A DNA stretch of 64,000 nucleotides. It comes from Diphasiastrum complanatum (Eukaryota > Streptophyta > Lycopodiopsida > Lycopodiales > Lycopodiaceae). The position numbers and the translations under genes were made by a program. A model generated the notes under the pieces. The model made no database searches and was not told the DNA's origin. It saw only the letters and a program-made list of their open reading frames with translations. Where the stretch lies: NCBI GenBank assembly GCA_029204225.1, contig CM055100.1, forward strand, positions 63,247,141-63,311,140, written 5' to 3'. This document shows, piece after piece, positions 57,653-64,000 of the stretch (positions are counted from its first letter, which is position 1; each line of letters opens with the position of its first letter).

Positions 57653-58642
57653 TGTCGGGGAATGGATGAAATCACGTTTGAACTTATAGTAACTAACTTT
57701 GAAATCGCCAGTACTACAGTGATTATGTAGCCAAATAATTAAGCATAAAAAATTATCAGACAAATAATTAGTCGCGAAGAATTCCAAAAAAAGCATACAT
57801 TTTGAGACGAAAGCTGAACGCAATGAAAGATAGTATTGATTCAGTATGAAAACGTAACAGAAGTAAATAAGTACAATAAGTTGCGAATCAAAGCCGCGTA
57901 CTCTATGTTATCTCTGAGCAGCTAAAATGAAAGTCTGAATTAAGCACAATGTTGATAAGCAGTGGCGCAATAGCAATCCCTAAAACAACTCTAAGAAGTG
58001 AGCTAGAATGCTCAAGAGTGTTCAAGCTCGCAGGCTTGAGAAAAAGAGAGAGCTAACTATTCAAATGTTTCTGATAATTCTAATTTTCAATGAATTAATC
58101 TGTATGAATATGAACAGCTATTTATACTAAGAAATTAGATCGTCAATTGCGATCACCAGTTCGTTGGTGATCCGCTGGCATCCATCCGGTCCTTGTCATT
58201 GATTGTTGATAAGCGGTGAAATTGGCCATAAATGTTCTGTCTGCATAAATGAACCAAAACTATAGCTCTGTAGAAATGAACTAAAACAGCCACAAGCGAC
58301 ACTGTCGGGTTTTTTTTGCAAAAAAAAGACAAAAAAGGAGAAGGTGCCCTTAAATCTCATTTAGAGTTGTCCCACACTTTGCCAGAGTCACTTCCTTAAC
58401 ATTTGAGGCTCTTTGAAAAACGTGAAAAATGAGACACTGTGATTTTACACGAGATTTCTATCAGGCGAAAAATGTGACACTGTCGTAAACTCCGTGTGAT
58501 TCTGCAGACTGTGTGAAAACACTTGTAATTTTACAGACTGTGTAAACACATGGGAAAATCTGCAGAACTGGATAAACAACGGATGAAGATTATAATCGAT
58601 TAGACGATTGGTAAGAAGGAAAATAATCCAACACTCCCCCTT
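57653..58642 (-). mobile_element. Ty1/copia 3' LTR and polypurine tract (family A)
   Basis: The minus strand has AAGGGGGAG (about 58634-58642), then TGTTGGATTATTTTCC from 58633. The LTR ends CCCCGACA at 57653 (981 bp). TATAAATAG lies near 58118-58126. The matching end at 62020 (CCGACA before the primer site) supports the boundary. Confidence 0.7.
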
Positions 58643-58810
58643 AATCTGAATCCTTGAATGCCTTGACCTTGAAACTTAGTTCTACACAAAATCTTCTGTG
58701 TGACTCCAAACTTAATGCTTTAGTAAAAACATATGTTGTCATATCTTGCGTTCTACAGTACTGCAATCTGACCTCTTCATTGAAAACTTTGCTTCTGACG
58801 AAATGATACT

Positions 58811-59679
58811 TCAGTTCAATGTGCTTACTCCTGGAATGAAATCTAGGGTTGGCTGATAAAGCGATGGCACTTTGATTATCACAAAATAATATCGTCGAAG
58901 CATATTACTCTGTGTAACCACCGAGTAAATTGAGCTTGTCATTGCCGACTGCTCCATAACAAAATACAAAAGTCCATAGTAGCTCGAAGATATCTCATGA
59001 CTCTGATAAGAGCCTTCCAATGTGTTATACCAGCATTAGTCATAAAATGACTGAGAGAGCTGACTGCAAAAGCTATGTTTGGCCTGGTACAGATCATGGC
59101 GTATATAAGAGATCCTATAATAGAATGATAAGGATATTCACGCATCTGCTGCTTCTCGTGAATTGTTTGGGAACACTGGTCCTTTGACAATTTGAGTCCT
59201 GGTTTCATTGGTGAGAGAGCTAACTTGCAATTCATCAGATTATATCTGACTAAAATGTTGTAGATGTATCTCTGTTGTGTAACGTAGATCAACTTTTATT
59301 TTCTGTCTCTGTGGATTTGTATACCAAGGCAGATTTGAGCTTCGTCCAGATCGGTCATGTTGAATTCGAAAGATAGCATTGTGAGATATGTTGTCTGTAC
59401 ATCCATTTGATATATTTCCAAATCTACTGCAGCAGCAAATGATAGCAAAAGTCGAATAGAAGAATGCTTGACTACTGGACTGAAAGTCTCAGTGTAATCG
59501 ACGTTGTATACCTGAGAAAATCCTCTGGCTACAAGTCGTGTCTTTCTTCTGTTGATGCTTCCATCTGCGTTGTACTTGACTTTGAAAATCCATTTGCAAT
59601 CCACTACGTTTCTGCTGGCAAGTAGTTCGACAATCGTCCATGTCTGGTTCTTGATAAGAGATAAATACTCTTTATCCAT
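58811..59679 (-). pseudogene. Copia RT and RNase H, active site deleted
   Basis: RT begins MDKEYLSLIKNQTWTIVELL (59679), CKWIFKVKYNADGSI, TRLVARGFSQVYNVDYTETF and EIYQMDVQTTYL. It then jumps directly to MTDLDEAQICLGIQIHRDRK. The block between, which includes the Y-V-D-D active site in this family, is gone. The next frame (59292-58939) has SIIGSLIYAMICTRPNIAFA and SLSHFMTNAGITHWKALIRV, the RNase H approach. The C-terminal part is frameshifted. Confidence 0.85.
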
Positions 59680-59688
59680 AGTTTATTT

Positions 59689-60607
59689 CTAGAGATCTGA
59701 ATCAGGCTGACTGAGTGCCTCTTGGACAGACGTTGGTTCCTGAAAAAGATAAGCTGCAGACTCATTGATATACCGGTTAGGTGGTCTGCTAGTCCTTGAA
59801 GATCTTATGGGTAATACTGGAAGTTGATTATTTTCATCATACTGTAGTTGTTGATCTGCAACATCATCATCTTTTGATTCGTCGTTGATTTGTTGTTCGT
59901 CAAGAGTAGAGGTGCTTGGACCTTCAATAGAAATAGTCGACTGAGGAACTGAAAATTTCAAAGCGTCAGGAGAATCTGATAGGTCGGCTACATGGGGACT
60001 GCTCTTTCCTTTGAGGTCTTGAAACTGATCTTCAATGAAGATGACATCCCGGCTAGTGAATATCTTCGACTCGATGGGATCGAACAACTTGTAGGCTTGA
60101 TCTAAAGTAGTGTAGTTGATGAAAACACACTTTATACTCTGAGTTATCTGACCTCAGTGCTTTGATTCGTTTGCCAGTTTGATTCTCAGCATGCTCTTTG
60201 AATTGTCTGAATTTGATGAAAGCCTCTGATTTATGTTTAATGAAATAAACAACTATTCTTCTAGAGAATTTGTCGATAAAGGTAATGAAATACTTTGCAT
60301 CTAACAATGACTCGAGTTTGCATAGGTCTACATATATCTATATGAACAACATCTAAAGATCTTTTGTTGTATGCATATGGTTTGATCTAAAAGGAATCCT
60401 AGTCTGCTTTCCAAAGATGCAACTATGACAGACAGGGAGATCGATCTTACCAGAAGGATAGTCGAGATCAAGAACCATGGATTGTTTGGACATGTTCATA
60501 ACATATGCATGATTCAAGTGTCCAAAGTGATGATGCCATAGTAATGCTTTATTGACTAGAACAGAGGTTTTCAAGGCTTGACTAGACTTAGAATAGCAGT
60601 GTGCCAA
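59689..60607 (-). pseudogene. Copia GAG-pre-integrase, partial integrase and linker
   Basis: LLWHHHFGHLNHAYVMNMSK and VCHSCIFGKQTRIPFRSNHM (60607-60353) are the zinc-binding pre-integrase region. AKYFITFIDKFSRRIVVYFI and RIKALRSDN (60307-60130) give the first two acidic residues of the core. The Glu block (V-E-R-x-N-R in the family) is missing because sequence jumps to the post-integrase stretch DPIESKIFTSRDVIFIEDQF. A Ser/Asp-rich linker ending RPPNRYINESAAYLFQEP leads to RT. Confidence 0.85.
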
Positions 60608-60781
60608 TCTATATAAGTAACCCTGCCTCTTGCCGAGTGCAAGGATCTTATCACTCCTATCAATAATTCTACATTGATTAGATTCGGATTCTACCTTATG
60701 ACCTAAATCTGCAGTTCTACTTACTGATAATAGATTTGCAGAAAATTTAGGAACATATAAGACTTTTGATAATTATTTGAA

Positions 60782-61390
60782 TTAATCATGCTGGAATCGC
60801 AATCTTACAGTACCTTCACCTTCAATGGTGTAAGTACTATTGTCACCAAGATGAACAAATTTCTTCGTGCTATAAGGTGTGTAGGAGCTGAAAATTTCAC
60901 GTTGATTGGTCATATGTTGAGTAGCTCCAGAATCCAGAAACCATGAATCATCCAAAAATGCGCTTTGATCTTTGACCATAAATGCACCTTCGTCCACTTT
61001 GACCTGGAGAGATGATGAGACTGTGTTTGCTTGTTGATCAGGTTGTTTGGCTGCGTTCTTCGCTTGGAGAATTCGGCAATCCTTGATCTCATGGTAATTG
61101 CGCTTGCAATACCTGCAAAGCATCTTCTTCTTCGATTGTGGATTTGATGATTGTTCTTGACCTTGAGTCGGCTTTTGATTCATTGCAGCCTTCTTGGAGC
61201 CTTTCTGCTTCTGTCGCTTTGAGCCTTTGTTGACAAATAGAGCCTGAGAGGAGGAAGTAGACGGAGTGTCTTGACTTCTTCTATTGTCTTCTTGCAGCAA
61301 CATAGTGATAACTCTAGTAAGAGCTAAATTTGAGTGTGTCAATATGATCATCACCCAGTTCTCATATGTAGAGGGCAAGCTTGAAAGCAA
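60782..61390 (-). pseudogene. Copia gag C-terminus with zinc knuckle and protease
   Basis: Open frame 61390-60782: LSSLPSTYENWVMIILTHSN, a Lys/Gln-rich linker, a CCHC knuckle CRYCKRNYHEIKDC (about 61075-61120), then the retroviral-type aspartic protease start DDSWFLDSGATQHMTNQREI with the catalytic D-S-G. Separated from the upstream gag frame by a frameshift near 61400. This is the best preserved gag-protease of family A in the window. Confidence 0.88.
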
Positions 61391-61421
61391 TGTCTATGAT
61401 TGATCCGACAACGGCCATCTG

Positions 61422-61814
61422 TTACAAGAGATTCTTAAACTGGTTAATGTGACTCTGAAGAGAATCACCATTAGACATCTTGAATGTGAAGAATTTCCTT
61501 CGTAGATGTAACTTAGTAGCTACGTCCCTCACGTCATATAGTGAGTTCAGGATGTCCCAAACGTCTCTTGACATTTTAGCTTCAGCTATGTGTCCAATCT
61601 GTGTATCTGATATATTGAGGATGATAAGCGCGAAAGCTTTGTCATCCTTCGATTTCCACTTTGAGTCGTCGTCTTCAGGTTTTAGTTCTGTACCTGTAAC
61701 AACATCCCATAACTCATTGGCGATTAGCAAGGTCTTCATCTTAAATTTCCACAAATAATAATTGGATCCATTCAGCTTGTCTGTGATAAGACCGGCTTTA
61801 CTTTGAGAATCCAT
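61422..61814 (-). pseudogene. Copia gag N-terminus
   Basis: ATG at 61814: MDSQSKAGLITDKLNGSNYY, LWKFKMKTLLIANELWDVVT, ALIILNISDTQIGHIAEAKM, and LHLRRKFFTFKMSNGDSLQS. This is a typical UBN2/DUF4219 gag start. It ends in a stop at 61422, where the rest of gag continues in another frame. Confidence 0.88.
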
Positions 61815-62004
61815 CTGAAACTTAGTCTGTCGATTATATCGATGACGGTAAGATGTAGTAATGCCAACAATAGGAAATCAATTCTCTGATACTGAAAGGT
61901 TGAAAAGAACTGAAGAGTATGATATCAATTTGATATCGTGAAAAATATCAAGTATTAGAGCTTTTGCTCTGATATCAAATGGAGTCAGATAAAGAAGTAG
62001 TGAA

Positions 62005-62090
62005 GTTGCTCTGATGCCATGTCGGAAAGTGGTGTACAGAAGATAGGTCTACCTCAAAAAGAAACAAATGAAAATAATTCGTGTTCCTGC
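62005..62090 (-). mobile_element. Copia primer-binding site and 5' LTR stub
   Basis: The minus strand reads CCGACA|TGGCATCAGAGCAAC at 62025-62005, one base off the tRNA-iMet site. A second TGATATCAGAGC-like copy lies at about 61966-61977. Only about 70 bp of LTR precede before LINE sequence starts. Confidence 0.65.
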
Positions 62091-62092
62091 AA

Positions 62093-64000
62093 CTACAGCA
62101 CGTCAAAGTATTGCAAGTGCCTGAGTGCGTTGTAAAGTCGTAGAAACTCGTTGACGATAATAAGCCGTAATGATAGATAAAGGTGAGGCCCCACGTCCTT
62201 GGAGTTTCGCTGCAAAACCTGCACAAGATGATAGAAAATCATCGAATTTCTTATGCAGGCACCCATATGTTTCCAAAGCAAAAGAATAAAGTCTTCTCCA
62301 GGAGTGTGATGTGAATAATCTCGCTCTTTATCTAGGGTTGCATGAGAAGCAGCGACACCCTGAGTAGTTGAAGCACGGCGAAGGAGGTCAGGCCGTGAAG
62401 GATCAGCAACAACAACATTCCCAAGCGCGCGAATCCCCTCGCGCGAAAGAACAAGATCAACTCGACGCCGAGGCGACTGTGAATCAGACACAAGCAAGAT
62501 GTGGGTCTGCTCCCAGACAACATGAAAGCCACACTCATGTGCAATAGATGCCAATACATCACGAATGGAATCACGAGTCGCAGTGCGCTCTTCGCCAGAA
62601 GGGCAACGCATGAGATGAGTGCCAATAGGATCAACGGGGTGACCACAGGAACATTTTGTCAAACCTGCCAGCACTGGATGAGGGAGACCCAACCTAACCC
62701 GAAGAGCGGTGAGAAACAACTTTGAAGAAATGCGCAAGTGTGGAACAACAAGGCGCGCAACAAGCCAAGCACCAGCACCCGGGCCTACACAAGACAAAAG
62801 GCGAGCCCGAGTCTCATCGGAAGGTGAGCAACTTGAGCATTTCCAATCTTTGGAAGCAAATCAGCGTGACGAAGATGCGCGCCCAAAGTGTCCCGCAAAG
62901 AGGAAGCCACAAAATCCAAGAAACCTATAGGAATACCAAGCGCTCGAATCCCATCAATCGGATTATTGAAACATGTAGATAAAGGGAGCTCATGAAGGAG
63001 GCCCTGAGGACACCAAGCAACGCACTTAGAGGGATTGACAGTGAGGCCCAAAGCCGAAAGTTGTTGAGAGAAATGTAGGAAAGCCAGAAAGACGTCATTA
63101 GCAGGTCCCACAATATACGTGTCATCACAATAGAGGGAAACAAACAAGAAGAAAAAAAAGACCACCCAAGGGACCACCTTGTCTGATACCATCAGCAGAC
63201 GAGATAACCGAAACATCACCTGAGCGAGAAGCATGACTGAAATATAGAGGCACATCCATGGAATAAAAAGAGCGAACAAACGGGATGAGTTGAGCGAGAG
63301 GACCGTGAGCTGCACGAAGTTCTTGGAAAATGGCCCCTCGGGAAACATAATTGAAAGCATTTTTAACATCCACTTGAAGGACAACCCAATCTGGATGAAG
63401 ATCCAAGGTAGCACGCAAAGTATGTATGATTGTCTCGCAACCGCCAGGAGTAGCACAACCAAACTGATGAGGAAATAGGTGGTCATGAAAACTGTCACGA
63501 AGCTGAAAACCAAGAGCCCTAGAAACCAACCTGTATAAAACCTCTCCAACAACAATGGGACGCACTCCACCGCTAGGCTTATCTAAGGCTATCAAATCAA
63601 GAATACGAGCAATAGAAAGAGGAATACGGCCGCATGCTATGGAAGAGCAAACTTGAAAGAGCAAACCAAATCCGATGGAAGAGTCGTCGGGAGAAAAACA
63701 GTCACGAAGATGCTCGAAAACCATACCAGAAGGAGCCCCAGTTGACAGATGAGGGCTACGTAGAAAAGCATTAAGAAAATGAGATTCTGAGAGCTGCAAA
63801 TCGGAATAAGGTTCAAAGTCATCAACAAAAGAGGGAAGGGAGTCATTTGTCGATGGATGAAGAAGCTCCAAAGCCTGAAGGGTGGCAACAGAAGGAGTAG
63901 CTGGACTTGTAAGAGCTAGATCACGAGTTGCATGAGAATACTCACCCACTTGCCCAAGTAAAACACAGCGACGCAACCGACGATGAACAGGGGGTATAGA
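62093..64000 (-). pseudogene. Non-LTR retrotransposon RT with CCHC and restriction-like endonuclease tail
   Basis: RT from the window edge: LIALDKPSGGVRPIVVGEVL (about 63530-63590), FGCATPGGCETIIHTLRATL, VVLQVDVKNAFNYVSR (motif A Asp, about 63340-63385), GIRQGGPLGG (motif B, about 63165-63195), then after a frameshift in an A-rich run near 63150, LYCDDTYIVGPAND (motif C, Y-x-D-D, about 63100-63140). Frame 62797-62093 continues with KCSCGHPVDPIGTHLMRC (zinc-knuckle-like, about 62600-62655), then RRRVDLVLSREGIRALGNVV and VADPSRPDLL (about 62400-62480). These fit the PD-(D/E)xK restriction-like endonuclease of R2-type LINEs. The 5' end lies outside the window, and at least two frameshifts were seen. 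Confidence 0.78.

Larger units (their letters stand above)
57653..62090 (-). mobile_element. Ty1/copia element (family A), internally deleted, 5' LTR truncated
   Basis: Order on the minus strand: short 5' LTR stub (62090-62020), primer site TGGCATCAGAGC (about 62008-62019), gag (61814-61390), protease, GAG-pre-integrase, partial integrase, RT/RNase H, PPT, and 3' LTR (58633-57653). Both catalytic cores (integrase and RT) carry deletions, so it is non-autonomous. The 5' LTR breaks off where a LINE begins at about 62.09 kb. Confidence 0.8.

Overview
This is nuclear DNA from a land plant with a large, repeat-choked genome. The evidence is LTR retrotransposons of both superfamilies with tRNA-iMet-type primer sites, hAT transposons, long (GA)n/(CT)n tracts, plant-type GT-AG introns, and two conserved plant-type genes. 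Multi-kilobase introns, together with a restriction-like-endonuclease LINE and a caulimovirid-like remnant, would fit a fern or gymnosperm. That is inference; the sequence alone does not fix the lineage.

Only two host genes are supported. (1) A transportin-1 / importin-beta-2 gene on the minus strand. Nine consecutive coding exons run from the ATG at 47652 to 30376, all phases agree, and they encode the first 322 residues. The 3' part was not found in the window. Introns 5 and 6 (3.9 and 7.4 kb) hold most of the inserted repeats. (2) A single-exon BTL/RNF126-like RING-H2 E3 ubiquitin ligase at 52972-54177 (+), which looks intact.

Layout. 1-7.1 kb: Ty3/gypsy end fragment, a small hAT-like element, and Ty1/copia fragments, one inverted inside another. 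7.1-11.7 kb: two copia LTRs with primer sites, a caulimovirid-like RT/RNase H remnant, and another copia 3' end. 11.7-22.6 kb: one minus-strand Ty3/gypsy chromovirus, split by an approximately 0.9 kb LTR/primer-site insert and by a 5.2 kb hAT element whose TIRs and 8-bp target duplication are intact. 22.6-30.4 kb: an LTR remnant, a second hAT-like element, and unrecognised sequence. 30.4-47.7 kb: transportin with a non-autonomous copia derivative, a third hAT-like element carrying an 85-bp minisatellite, copia scraps and a dead LINE in its introns. 47.7-57.6 kb: the RING gene in simple-sequence-rich DNA. 57.6-62.0 kb: a deleted copia element. 62.0-64.0 kb: a LINE with a CCHC/restriction-like endonuclease tail.

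Every transposon coding region read here carries stops, frameshifts or lost catalytic motifs. The notable patterns are four hAT-like elements, each with its own palindromic subterminal motif; a TATA box followed closely by GGYGCC in seven minus-strand LTRs; and the RLE-type LINE.
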